Translations under genes and position numbers: made by a program
Part shown: positions 33,263-41,226 of the stretch, one piece after another
Layout: every line of letters starts with the position of its first letter
Numbering within the stretch: the first letter of the stretch is position 1
Origin: Chloroflexi bacterium OLB15
Lineage (GTDB): Bacteria > Chloroflexota > Anaerolineae > Aggregatilineales > Phototrophicaceae
Direction of reading: 5' to 3'
NCBI GenBank assembly: GCA_001567085.1
Contig: LMZS01000019.1
Span: 1-43,671 of the forward strand
DNA length: 43,671 nt
The notes under the pieces: model-generated
What the model was told of the DNA's origin: nothing
Seen by the model: only the letters and a program-made list of their open reading frames with translations
The model's database searches: none

Positions 33263-34314
33263 GCAGCGCCACGTTTCAGCTTGAGCAAGGGGCTGTATTC
33301 GCGCCGGATGGCATCCCCTTGCATTACGGCGATTTAGCGGGTGAATATCAATCCGCGCTGACTGCCGCCGTATTGATGGATCGTTCTCACGAAGGGCGCT
33401 TGCTGCTGCGGGGCGGGGATCGTCTGGCGCTCATCCACCGCATTTCAACCAACGATGTCGAAAAATTACCGGAGCATGAAGGCAAGCCAACCATCTTCAC
33501 CAGCCCGATTGGCCGAGTCATTGACCGCATCACCATTTACAACACTGGCGAAACGGCGCTGGTTTTAACTGATCCGGGTCGTGGGCAAGCGGTAAGCAAT
33601 ATGATCCGCCGCAATATTTTTTTCAACGACAACCTGCAAATTGAAGATATTGCGCCGACTACCCGTCAATTTGTGATTGCCGGGGCTAAAGCCGATGCGG
33701 TGATCGCTGAATTTACGTCTGATGCCGTAAACACTTCGGTGTTAAGCAGCCATCAAGTGACTGTCGAAAATGATCAGGTCATGCTCAGCCGTGTAACACC
33801 CGTCGCTAAAAGCCAATGGTCGATCATTGCCGCTGAAAGCGCTGCGGAACGCGTATGGCACGCGCTGCTACAGATCGGAAACGCGCAAGGCCTGCGCGCT
33901 GCCGGATCGCTGGCCTACAATGCGCTGCGTGTTCGTTCTGGCCGCCCTGCCGCCGGACACGAGCTGAGCAGTGAATATATTCCGCTTGAAATTGGATTAT
34001 GGGATGAAGTGAGCTTCACCAAAGGCTGCTACACAGGGCAGGAAATCATCGCCCGTATGGAAAGCCGGGGAAAGCTGGCGCGAACCATTATTCAGCTTGA
34101 GCTTGAACGCCCGGTTGAAGCAAACACACCCTTGCATCTTGAAGGGCGCGAAATCGGAATGCTGACAAGCTGCGCAGCCGCCCCGGATGGCATCAATTAC
34201 GGCATCGGGGTGGTCAAAACGGCAACCGCGCAACCGGGACTCACCCTCACCGCAAACGAAGCGGCCGCAAAAATCAAGGGGCTTGCCGGAGTACAGCCAG
34301 CAGCAGAGCACTGA
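33259..34314 (+). CDS. ygfZ: YgfZ/GcvT-family folate-binding protein
   Basis: A 351-residue protein related to the glycine cleavage T protein, helping maintain Fe-S cluster enzymes through folate binding. The family signature KGCYTGQE (from about Lys255, with Cys257) is complete and followed by ARMESRGKLAR. The N-terminus reads like GcvT (AVLMDRSHEGRLLLRGGDRLALIHRISTNDV). GTG 33259 overlaps the upstream stop by 4 nt. It could be called GcvT-like, but the Cys motif decides for YgfZ. It converges on dcd; the 45-nt gap contains only a weak imperfect hairpin. Confidence 0.93.
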   Translation: MSSATFQLEQGAVFAPDGIPLHYGDLAGEYQSALTAAVLMDRSHEGRLLLRGGDRLALIHRISTNDVEKLPEHEGKPTIFTSPIGRVIDRITIYNTGETALVLTDPGRGQAVSNMIRRNIFFNDNLQIEDIAPTTRQFVIAGAKADAVIAEFTSDAVNTSVLSSHQVTVENDQVMLSRVTPVAKSQWSIIAAESAAERVWHALLQIGNAQGLRAAGSLAYNALRVRSGRPAAGHELSSEYIPLEIGLWDEVSFTKGCYTGQEIIARMESRGKLARTIIQLELERPVEANTPLHLEGREIGMLTSCAAAPDGINYGIGVVKTATAQPGLTLTANEAAAKIKGLAGVQPAAEH

Positions 34315-34359
34315 AACATAGAAGCACAAAGGTTTGCTCTGTGCCTGCTGTTCAAGATA

Positions 34360-34914
34360 TTAGAGTCTTGGCGGGGTGACGCCGCGCTGCCCCTGATATT
34401 TCCCTTTACGATCAAGATAAGACACTTCGCAAGGTTCGTCGCCCTCAAAGAACAAGACCTGCGAAACGCCTTCGTTAGAATACACTTTCGCTGGCAGCGG
34501 CGTCGTATTGCTGATCTCAATGGTGACGTGCCCTTCCCATTCCGGCTCAAAAGGGGTGACGTTCACCACTAAACCCGAACGCGCATATGTTGATTTACCA
34601 AGGCATACGCATAATACGCCGCGAGGAACGCGGAAATATTCTACTGAACGCGCTAACACGAATGAGTTCGGTGGAATCACGCAGACATCGGCCTGAATAT
34701 CCACAAACGACTGTGGCGAAAAATTCTTAGGATCCACCACCGCCGAATACACATTGGTGAACACTTTATATTCATCGGCGACGCGCATATCGTAGCCATA
34801 AGATGACAGCCCAAAGCTGATCACCCCTTCACGCACCTGATTTTCTACGAATGGCTCGATCATCCCCTGCTCAAGCGCCATCTTACGTATCCAGTGATCG
34901 GGCTTCAGACCCAT
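34360..34914 (-). CDS. dcd: dCTP deaminase
   Basis: Converts dCTP to dUTP and ammonia on the route to dTTP. The 184 residues show [35 protein letters not shown], the [24 protein letters not shown] segment (split by my quoting only) and the C-terminal [19 protein letters not shown]. These include the catalytic Arg/Glu positions of the family (STYARSG and PLEPGWEGH-equivalent). AAGGAC lies upstream of ATG 34914. It follows argS after 38 nt on the same strand and may be read from the argS promoter. Confidence 0.96.
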   Translation of the reverse strand: MGLKPDHWIRKMALEQGMIEPFVENQVREGVISFGLSSYGYDMRVADEYKVFTNVYSAVVDPKNFSPQSFVDIQADVCVIPPNSFVLARSVEYFRVPRGVLCVCLGKSTYARSGLVVNVTPFEPEWEGHVTIEISNTTPLPAKVYSNEGVSQVLFFEGDEPCEVSYLDRKGKYQGQRGVTPPRL

Positions 34915-34952
34915 GCTGCTTGTCCTTTGTATGTATAGAGTCGAATAAATTC

Positions 34953-36668
34953 CTACATCACTTCTGGCGCGGTCATGCCCATCAATCGCAATACACGCCG
35001 AAAAACAATCTGCGCCGCCCCGAAGAAATATAAGCGTGCCTGCGCAACTGCGGGATCAACATCGCTCGCCAGAACGCGCACGTTATCAAATACCGGATGG
35101 AAAGCGTTTGCCAGCTCCAATGCGTAAAAAGCGATACGATGCGGCTCAAACGTTGATGCTGAAAGCTCAATTACTTCGCCCAACTCCAGCACTTTACGCA
35201 GAAATTTAAGCTCAGCATCGCCCAGCAAGCGCAAATCAGGATTTTGTACGCGCACGCCACGCGCCGCCGCTTCGCGGAAAATGCCCGCACAGCGCACATG
35301 GGCATACTGAATGTAATACACCGGGTTTTCGTTTGATTTCTTAATCGCCAGATCGAGATCGAAATTCAGGTGTGTATCTGAGCTACGCGCCAGCAGCATG
35401 TAACGCACAGCATCAGCGCTGGTCTGGTCAATCAAATCATCTAGGGTTTCAAAGTCGCCTTTGCGCGAACTCATCCGCACCACTTCGCCACCGCGCAAAA
35501 TTGCGACCAACTGCACAATGATCACGTTGATCTTCGAGGCATCCAGGTCTAATGCCCGTATGCCCGCGCGCACCACCTGATACTGGGTGTAATGATCTGC
35601 GCCCAGAACGTTAATCAACAGATCAAAGCCGCGATCCAGTTTGTTCTTGTGATAGGCGATATCCGGCAGCGTATAGGTTGGCTCACCGCTGCTTTTGACC
35701 AGCACACGATCTTTACTATCGCCAAAATCAGAACTGCGGAACCAGGTTGCTTCGCCCTTGCCATCCGCGTTTTCGTCATCGCCCTGATCGTCGGTCACCG
35801 CTGATTTGCTGGCTTTGTAGATATAGCCACGCTTATCTAATGCTTCCAGCACTTCCCAGATCGCGCCATTTTCGTAGAGCGAGTTTTCATTGAAGAAGTT
35901 GTCATGATGAATATCAACCCGATCCAGCGTGGCCTTGATCATCTCGAACATCTTCTGCTCAGCATAGGCTTTGAAGAGATGATAATCTTCATTGATCCAT
36001 GCATCGCCCTTTTCTAAGGCCAGTTCACGGGCAAAATCACGCAGATATTCGCCCTGATAAAAAGTCTTGAGGTCTTCTTCACTCAATTCAACTGTTTGCC
36101 CAAGCGCTTCTAAATAACGCACCTTGAGGCTGTTCCCAAGGTTACGCATCTGCGCGCCTGCGTTGTTGAAGTAATACTCACGCTCAACATCGTAACCCGC
36201 CGCTTCCAGCAAACGCGCCATAGTATCGCCAACGATTGCGCCACGACTGCGGCCAATATGCAACGGCGCGGTAGGGTTAGCGCTCACAAATTCCACCTGC
36301 GCGCGCTTGCCCTGCCCTAAATCAAGCCGGTATAGATCATCATTTTCAGCGTAAATGGCTTCGACCTGCGCGCGCAGCCAATCTTCGCTCAAAAACATGT
36401 TCACATAGCCGGGGGCTGCCGCTTCTACCTTTGCCACCATGTCAGAAGGGGGCATCAATTCAACCGCAATCTGCGCTATTTGCAGCGGGGACATTCGCGC
36501 GGGGCGAGCAAACGGCATTAAAGCAACGTTGTAGTCGCCCTGTTCGGCACGCTTACTAGGGCGGGCTTCAATGCCCTCAAGCTCAAATTCGGGCAGCTTT
36601 CCGGCAGCTTGCGCGGCGTGTAAGGATTCGCGCACTAACCGGCTAATTTCGCGTGTAGCTAAGATCAC
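34953..36668 (-). CDS. argS: Arginine--tRNA ligase
   Basis: Charges tRNA-Arg with arginine. The 571 residues contain the class I signature as [19 protein letters not shown] (near residue 135) and the KMSKS-equivalent RMSSRKGDF (near 396), an N-terminal Add-1 domain and the C-terminal DALR anticodon-binding part ending LRLMGM. GTG 36668 is preceded by AGGAG at 6 nt. A promoter and a leader hairpin lie just upstream. The length agrees with the family. dcd follows. Confidence 0.97.
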   Translation of the reverse strand: MILATREISRLVRESLHAAQAAGKLPEFELEGIEARPSKRAEQGDYNVALMPFARPARMSPLQIAQIAVELMPPSDMVAKVEAAAPGYVNMFLSEDWLRAQVEAIYAENDDLYRLDLGQGKRAQVEFVSANPTAPLHIGRSRGAIVGDTMARLLEAAGYDVEREYYFNNAGAQMRNLGNSLKVRYLEALGQTVELSEEDLKTFYQGEYLRDFARELALEKGDAWINEDYHLFKAYAEQKMFEMIKATLDRVDIHHDNFFNENSLYENGAIWEVLEALDKRGYIYKASKSAVTDDQGDDENADGKGEATWFRSSDFGDSKDRVLVKSSGEPTYTLPDIAYHKNKLDRGFDLLINVLGADHYTQYQVVRAGIRALDLDASKINVIIVQLVAILRGGEVVRMSSRKGDFETLDDLIDQTSADAVRYMLLARSSDTHLNFDLDLAIKKSNENPVYYIQYAHVRCAGIFREAAARGVRVQNPDLRLLGDAELKFLRKVLELGEVIELSASTFEPHRIAFYALELANAFHPVFDNVRVLASDVDPAVAQARLYFFGAAQIVFRRVLRLMGMTAPEVM

Positions 36669-36683
36669 TGAAAACTCCTAAAA

Positions 36684-36705
36684 GGCGGCATCACCATTTG
36701 CCGCC
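36684..36705 (-). promoter_or_regulatory. Leader hairpin directly before the argS ribosome site
   Basis: GGCGGCA (36684-36690) and TGCCGCC (36699-36705) pair perfectly around an 8-nt loop. On the minus strand the stem is followed at once by TTTT, AGGAG and the GTG start. It looks like a short terminator or attenuator, or a structure that touches the ribosome site. No T-box signature is visible. Confidence 0.5.
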
Positions 36706-36721
36706 ATCATATTCGCGGCAG

Positions 36722-36750
36722 ATTCTAGGGGCGGGACGCAGGTCGCGCAA
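36722..36750 (-). promoter_or_regulatory. argS promoter
   Basis: Minus-strand TTGCGC (36745-36750) and TAGAAT (36722-36727) with a 17-nt spacer. The start site would fall near 36715, giving a leader of about 47 nt that begins just before the hairpin. Confidence 0.6.
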
Positions 36751-36919
36751 GGTCAAAACAAGTTCTAAGTAAAATCGCGCCTCAGCGTCCTCTTGAATTA
36801 TGAATCTTCTTATTCAATGTGATATGGATTGACACGCTAAGTGATACGGCGCTAAGCGGATGAGGAATACAAGGCAATTAATCCATAACTGGCGTTCAGC
36901 AAAATCCGGCATTCAGCGC
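36751..36919. other. Intergenic stretch between argS promoter and methyltransferase gene
   Basis: About 170 nt without a supportable gene. I see two copies of CTTAGCG on the minus strand about 16 nt apart and an AT-rich centre, but no terminator with a T-run and no RNA gene. Confidence 0.35.
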
Positions 36920-37597
36920 TTATGCTTTTCTTGCCCATACTTTGTCATAATCCACCTGCCAGCGCTCAAATTCAACCTTAGTAAAGCCCACAGATTCTAA
37001 GATTTCCTGCATTTGACCGGGTGACCAGCCTCTACCCGGCATCCACCGCGTAGTCAGGCGATTAGTGGTCAGCAGCACCCCATCCGGTTTTAGCACACGC
37101 GCCATTTCAGAAAGCGCAGCCCGCGAATCAGCCATGAACTCCAGCGCCTCAAGGCAGGTCACAACAGCATAGGTGTTATCTGGAAACGGAAGCCGTTCGG
37201 CAGGCGCGCAAACAAAATCAACGCGCGGGGAATCTGTTTTGGCACAGGCAATTGCCAGCATACGCATACTCAGATCGGTTCCCGTTACGTGACCAGAGAA
37301 CCCGGCATGACGCAGCAGCGCCAATGGCATCCTTCCGGTGCCAGTTGCCACATCCAGAATATTCGGCGCGCGGTTGGGGGCAATTTCCTGCATCAACGGC
37401 TGTGCCAGATGCTGATGTTCCAACTGCGGCACAAAACGCTTGATATCTTCGTAGCGCCCGGCATAACGATCATATAACCACGTCACCACGCGCTGACCGA
37501 GATACACCCCTTCACTTTCAACCAGCAGCCAGTACAAGAGCGCCGCAACTGCGAAGCCAGCCAGAACGATCAGGAAAACGCCTATCCATTCGCTCAT
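36920..37597 (-). CDS. Membrane-anchored class I SAM-dependent methyltransferase
   Basis: The protein has 225 residues. An N-terminal transmembrane helix (about 5-27, VFLIVLAGFAVAALLYWLLV) is followed by a Methyltransferase_11-type domain: ILDVATGTGRMPLAL (about 79-93, SAM glycine motif), TGTDLSMRML (acidic motif II), AERLPFPDNTYAVVTCLEALEF (motif IV) and MARVLKPDGVLLTTNR. The substrate is probably lipid- or quinone-like given the anchor, but that is inference. It starts 7 nt after the SDR stop, in the same operon as the ABC exporter. Confidence 0.87.
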   Translation of the reverse strand: MSEWIGVFLIVLAGFAVAALLYWLLVESEGVYLGQRVVTWLYDRYAGRYEDIKRFVPQLEHQHLAQPLMQEIAPNRAPNILDVATGTGRMPLALLRHAGFSGHVTGTDLSMRMLAIACAKTDSPRVDFVCAPAERLPFPDNTYAVVTCLEALEFMADSRAALSEMARVLKPDGVLLTTNRLTTRWMPGRGWSPGQMQEILESVGFTKVEFERWQVDYDKVWARKA

Positions 37598-37604
37598 CCG
37601 GCGG

Positions 37605-38603
37605 CTACTTCAGGCGTCCAGTTTTGCGCAACCATCCCTCACAGCGGGCTACCCCCTCAGCAAGCGAAACCTGCGGCTCCCAACCTAGTAACTGACGTGA
37701 TTTATCCATTGGGAAACGTTTTTTGCGCACCAACCAGCCTAACCCGTCGGGAAGATCGCGAAGTATTGATTTGCGGGGCGCAAGCAACATGCTGATGCCC
37801 GCCACGATGTACATTGGCAGTACAGGTATACTCAACCAGCGCGTATTGCCAGCTAAACGCTGGTATGCGCCGATAAATTCTCGCCATGTTGGCGTTGGAT
37901 CCATCATACAGTTGAAAATCTCACCCGCCGCCTGTTCATTGGTGGCTACCCGCACCAGCATCTCAACCACATCATCCACATAAATCGGGGAAGCGCTGCC
38001 TGAGCCATCGCCAATAAAAGGCGTAGGGCGCAGCGACGCGAGTTGAAACATCCCTTTTGTCCACAACCCGGCGCGCGGCCCATAGATCATTCCAGGGCGA
38101 ACGATGCTCCATTCAACCCGGCGTTCTGTGCCTATTCGCTGCACGTGCTTTTCGGCCAGCGTTTTAGTGGTGATATACGGATATTCAGCCGAAGCCAGTG
38201 GGGCATCTTCTGAGAAAGTATCACGGCCGATCAGACCGTATACGGCAACCGAGCTAATATGCACAACCCGGCGAACACCCATATCGGCAGCGGCGTTCAT
38301 CACATTCTGTGTGCCGATCACCGTCGCAGGGTACATCTCGTCATAACTGCCATCCAGCGCTGCCGCAGCATGAATCACGATATCGCAATCGCGCATCCCA
38401 CGCCGCAGCGAATCCAGATCGAGCAGATCGCCTAAAGTCGTTTCGACACCCTGCTCTGCTAGCATCGCGGCCTTCTTCTCTGAACGCGCCAGCGCCATAA
38501 CCTGCGCGCCTTCAGCCACCAATCGCGGCACAAGGTAACTGCCCAGAAAGCCGGTCGCCCCGGTCACAAAAATGCGTTTGGATGCCAGTGTTTGCTCAGC
38601 CAA
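37605..38603 (-). CDS. NAD(P)-dependent epimerase/dehydratase (extended SDR)
   Basis: A 332-residue extended short-chain dehydrogenase. The cofactor motif is VTGATGFLGSYL (13-24), followed by IVIHAAAALDG, the serine in VVHISSVAVYG (Ser117/118) and the catalytic YITTK (Tyr143, Lys147), with the substrate-side RPGMIYGPR. It resembles 3-beta-hydroxysteroid- or sugar-epimerase-like proteins. A hydrophobic stretch about 100 residues before the C-terminus (IPVLPMYIVAGISMLLA) may touch the membrane. The start is a TTG at 38603, just after the ABC exporter stop. Lipid or sugar substrate is undetermined. Confidence 0.88.
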   Translation of the reverse strand: MAEQTLASKRIFVTGATGFLGSYLVPRLVAEGAQVMALARSEKKAAMLAEQGVETTLGDLLDLDSLRRGMRDCDIVIHAAAALDGSYDEMYPATVIGTQNVMNAAADMGVRRVVHISSVAVYGLIGRDTFSEDAPLASAEYPYITTKTLAEKHVQRIGTERRVEWSIVRPGMIYGPRAGLWTKGMFQLASLRPTPFIGDGSGSASPIYVDDVVEMLVRVATNEQAAGEIFNCMMDPTPTWREFIGAYQRLAGNTRWLSIPVLPMYIVAGISMLLAPRKSILRDLPDGLGWLVRKKRFPMDKSRQLLGWEPQVSLAEGVARCEGWLRKTGRLK

Positions 38604-38607
38604 TTTA

Positions 38608-40416
38608 CTAATTCACTTCCAGCAAATCAATTTCTCTGAACTGCATACCATACAACCGCGCATACAAGCCGTCCTGCGCCATCAAATCGTCGTGTGTGCC
38701 AAGTTCGATGATTTCACCATGATCCAGCACAGCAATACGATGGGCAACGCGCACGGTGCTTAACCTGTGCGCGATGATCACAGTAGTGCGGCTTTGCATC
38801 AACCGCGCCAGCGCGTCCTGTACCAGATGTTCGCTTTCGCTGTCCAAGCTGGAGGTGGCTTCATCCAGCAGCAAAATACGCGGGTTTTTCAGGATAGCGC
38901 GAGCGATAGCTATCCGCTGGCGCTGGCCTCCGCTCAGGCGAACCCCACGTTCGCCAACAACAGTTTCATATCGATCTGGCATTGCCATGATGAACTCATG
39001 GGCATTAGCGGCTTTGGCGGCTTCGATGATTTCGTCGTCAGTCGCGTCCAAACGGCCATAGCGAATATTCTCGCGTACTGTGCCGCCAAACAACAGCGTT
39101 TCCTGCGGCACGATGCCGATTTGCTGGCGCAGGCTGTCCTGCGAAAGTGAGCGTAAGTCTTTCCCATCTACTTTCACCGCACCATGATCGGGATCGTAAA
39201 AACGCGGGATGAGATTAAAGATCGTACTCTTTCCTGCGCCGCTTGGCCCTACCAATGCGATGATCTCGCCGGGAGCGATATCCAGCTTGATATGACGCAG
39301 CACTTCCTGACGTTGATCGTAGCTAAAGGAAACATTATCAAACGTGATCGCGCCGGATGTGCTTGCCAGCGCCAATGCATTGGGAGCGTCTTTGACGGCT
39401 GATGGCGTATCCAAAATCTGGAATACACGCTTGCTAGCCCCAATCGCTTCCTGCAATGAGGTATATACGCCCACCAGCGAAGCTAAACTTCCCGCAACCG
39501 TCAAGCCATAAATCAGGAATGCGATCAGTTCTCCGCCAGTCAGGCGATCTGCAATCACTTCACGCCCGCCAAACCACAGCACCAACGCCAACCCGGCAAA
39601 GCCTAAAAATGCCATGACGGCGCCGAAAACCGCGCGTCCGCGAAGCTGTTTTAGCGCAGCACGAAAACTACGCATCAGGGCATGGTCATAGCGCCCGATC
39701 TCGTAGTCTTCACGAACAAAGCTTTTGACCTCACGCACATTTTGCAGAACTTCATCAACAACGGTGGTTGCGCCGGCTAATTCGTCCTGAATCTGCGTGC
39801 TGGTGCGGCGAAAGAAAATGCCGAAACCTGCGCCCAACGCCACGATCACCGGCACCAAAACCAGAATAAACAGGGTAAGTTGAGCGTTGATAATCATCAT
39901 GATCACAACCGAACCGACCATGATGAGCGATTGCTGGAAGAATGTGTTGACGTTACTGGTCAGCGCGGTTCGCAGCACGGTCACATCACTGGCTAAGCGC
40001 GAAACCAGCTCACCTACACGGCGATGGGCGAAGAAACCGAGTGAAAGCGTCATCAGGTGGCGGTAAAGCTGAATCCGCAGATCAACCACTACCCGCTCAC
40101 CCACCCAGTTGAGACTATACGTTTCAATAAATGTGGTGACTGATCTCAACAAAAAGACCAGCAGCAGCGCCAGTGTTACCCGATCAAGAAGCTCGGTATT
40201 GCGGGCGATTAGCACCGCATCAACCACAAATTGAATCACCGCCGGGAATACGAGACTGAGCAGCGAGCTAAATATGAGCGCGATAAAGGCAATAATCATT
40301 TTGCCTTTGTAGGGCGTAAGGTAGGCGATTAAACGCCGCCAATCAGCCGGGCCGGCAGGGGTTTCAGAAGCATCATCCGCGCCACGGCGGGCGGGGCGGC
40401 GAAACGCGCGAAACAT
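38608..40416 (-). CDS. ABC exporter (fused permease-ATPase, MsbA-like)
   Basis: A 602-residue half-transporter that works as a dimer to export lipids or drugs. The N-terminal half has six membrane helices (about 35-320). The ATPase follows with Walker A GPSGAGKST (about 388-396), signature LSGGQRQRIAIARA (about 493-506), Walker B ILLLDEATSSLD (about 510-521) and the switch histidine in IIAHRLSTV. AAGGAA is 8-9 nt before ATG 40416. It heads an operon with the SDR and methyltransferase genes, which suggests export of a modified lipid-like product. Confidence 0.95.
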   Translation of the reverse strand: MFRAFRRPARRGADDASETPAGPADWRRLIAYLTPYKGKMIIAFIALIFSSLLSLVFPAVIQFVVDAVLIARNTELLDRVTLALLLVFLLRSVTTFIETYSLNWVGERVVVDLRIQLYRHLMTLSLGFFAHRRVGELVSRLASDVTVLRTALTSNVNTFFQQSLIMVGSVVIMMIINAQLTLFILVLVPVIVALGAGFGIFFRRTSTQIQDELAGATTVVDEVLQNVREVKSFVREDYEIGRYDHALMRSFRAALKQLRGRAVFGAVMAFLGFAGLALVLWFGGREVIADRLTGGELIAFLIYGLTVAGSLASLVGVYTSLQEAIGASKRVFQILDTPSAVKDAPNALALASTSGAITFDNVSFSYDQRQEVLRHIKLDIAPGEIIALVGPSGAGKSTIFNLIPRFYDPDHGAVKVDGKDLRSLSQDSLRQQIGIVPQETLLFGGTVRENIRYGRLDATDDEIIEAAKAANAHEFIMAMPDRYETVVGERGVRLSGGQRQRIAIARAILKNPRILLLDEATSSLDSESEHLVQDALARLMQSRTTVIIAHRLSTVRVAHRIAVLDHGEIIELGTHDDLMAQDGLYARLYGMQFREIDLLEVN

Positions 40417-40503
40417 GGGGAAGTTCCTTCATGACCAACGATAGTGTTTTTACGCACAAGCCAGCATTGTAGTCTCATCTGGCACAAAAAGGAGGGGAAA
40501 GGA

Positions 40504-41226
40504 CTACGGCGCGGTTATGGGAATTGCGAGGGTGAAAATGCTCCCTTGATCAAGCTGGCTAACCACTTTTAACTCACCATGATGTGCGCGAACAATACGG
40601 TTTGCCAGCGTTAACCCCAAGCCGCTGCCCTGAATCTCACGCACACGCTGATCAGCCGAACGATACAGGCGGTCAAATATCAAGTCCTGATCCAGCGCGT
40701 TAATGCCAATCCCCTGATCTGCAATCGCGCAGTAAACTGCCTTTTGATCGCCCCAGATTTCCACGCTCACGCTGCTTTCTAAGGGAGAATACACACAGGC
40801 GTTTCGCACAATCTCGGTAAGCGCCTGTTTGAGCCGCGCGGCATCGCCCCGAATATCGGGAAGCGGCTCAGCAACAGCCAGCCTGATCTGTATATTTCTA
40901 GACGCCGCCAGAATTTCCAAATCTGCAACAACCTCAGCGGCAACCTGATCGAGCGCAACCGACTGCTGGCGCAGAGGAATCCCCGCCTCTATCCACATGA
41001 GATCAATCAGCGCGGGCAGCATACGATTCAACCGGTCAGTGCCAGCTTGTACGCGCTCTAAAAACAGAGTCTGATCGGCGTTTAGCTCGCCGCTTGTGGC
41101 GACCAGATCAGCATAGCCGCCCATCGCCGCCACTTGATTGCGCAGCACATGAGACAATATTTCGATAAATTCTTCGCGGCAGCGATTCAGCGATTCAACA
41201 GGGATCGCATTATCTGGCGCGATCAT
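40504..41226 (-). CDS. Sensor histidine kinase without sensor domain
   Basis: A 240-residue kinase made only of a HisKA dimerisation helix pair and a HATPase domain. The phospho-acceptor is His26 in EILSHVLRNQ; the N-box is EIVRNACVYSP (Asn142), G1 ADQGIGI (169-175) and G2 GSGLGLTLA (200-208). There is no membrane helix, PAS or GAF. The ATG overlaps the glycosidase stop by 4 nt (ATGA). No response regulator is adjacent. It either receives its signal from a partner protein or acts on an orphan regulator. Confidence 0.9.
   Translation of the reverse strand: MIAPDNAIPVESLNRCREEFIEILSHVLRNQVAAMGGYADLVATSGELNADQTLFLERVQAGTDRLNRMLPALIDLMWIEAGIPLRQQSVALDQVAAEVVADLEILAASRNIQIRLAVAEPLPDIRGDAARLKQALTEIVRNACVYSPLESSVSVEIWGDQKAVYCAIADQGIGINALDQDLIFDRLYRSADQRVREIQGSGLGLTLANRIVRAHHGELKVVSQLDQGSIFTLAIPITAP

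Noticed and set aside
34324..34344. Possible bidirectional terminator between ygfZ and dcd (GCACA ... TGTGC)
   Set aside because: Only 5 bp pair perfectly, with a mismatch beyond and no T-run on either strand; too weak to list.
40417..40503. Promoter or terminator between the histidine kinase and the ABC exporter
   Set aside because: A TACAAT element is present on the minus strand, but no -35 at proper distance; the T-run after the kinase gene has no stem before it.
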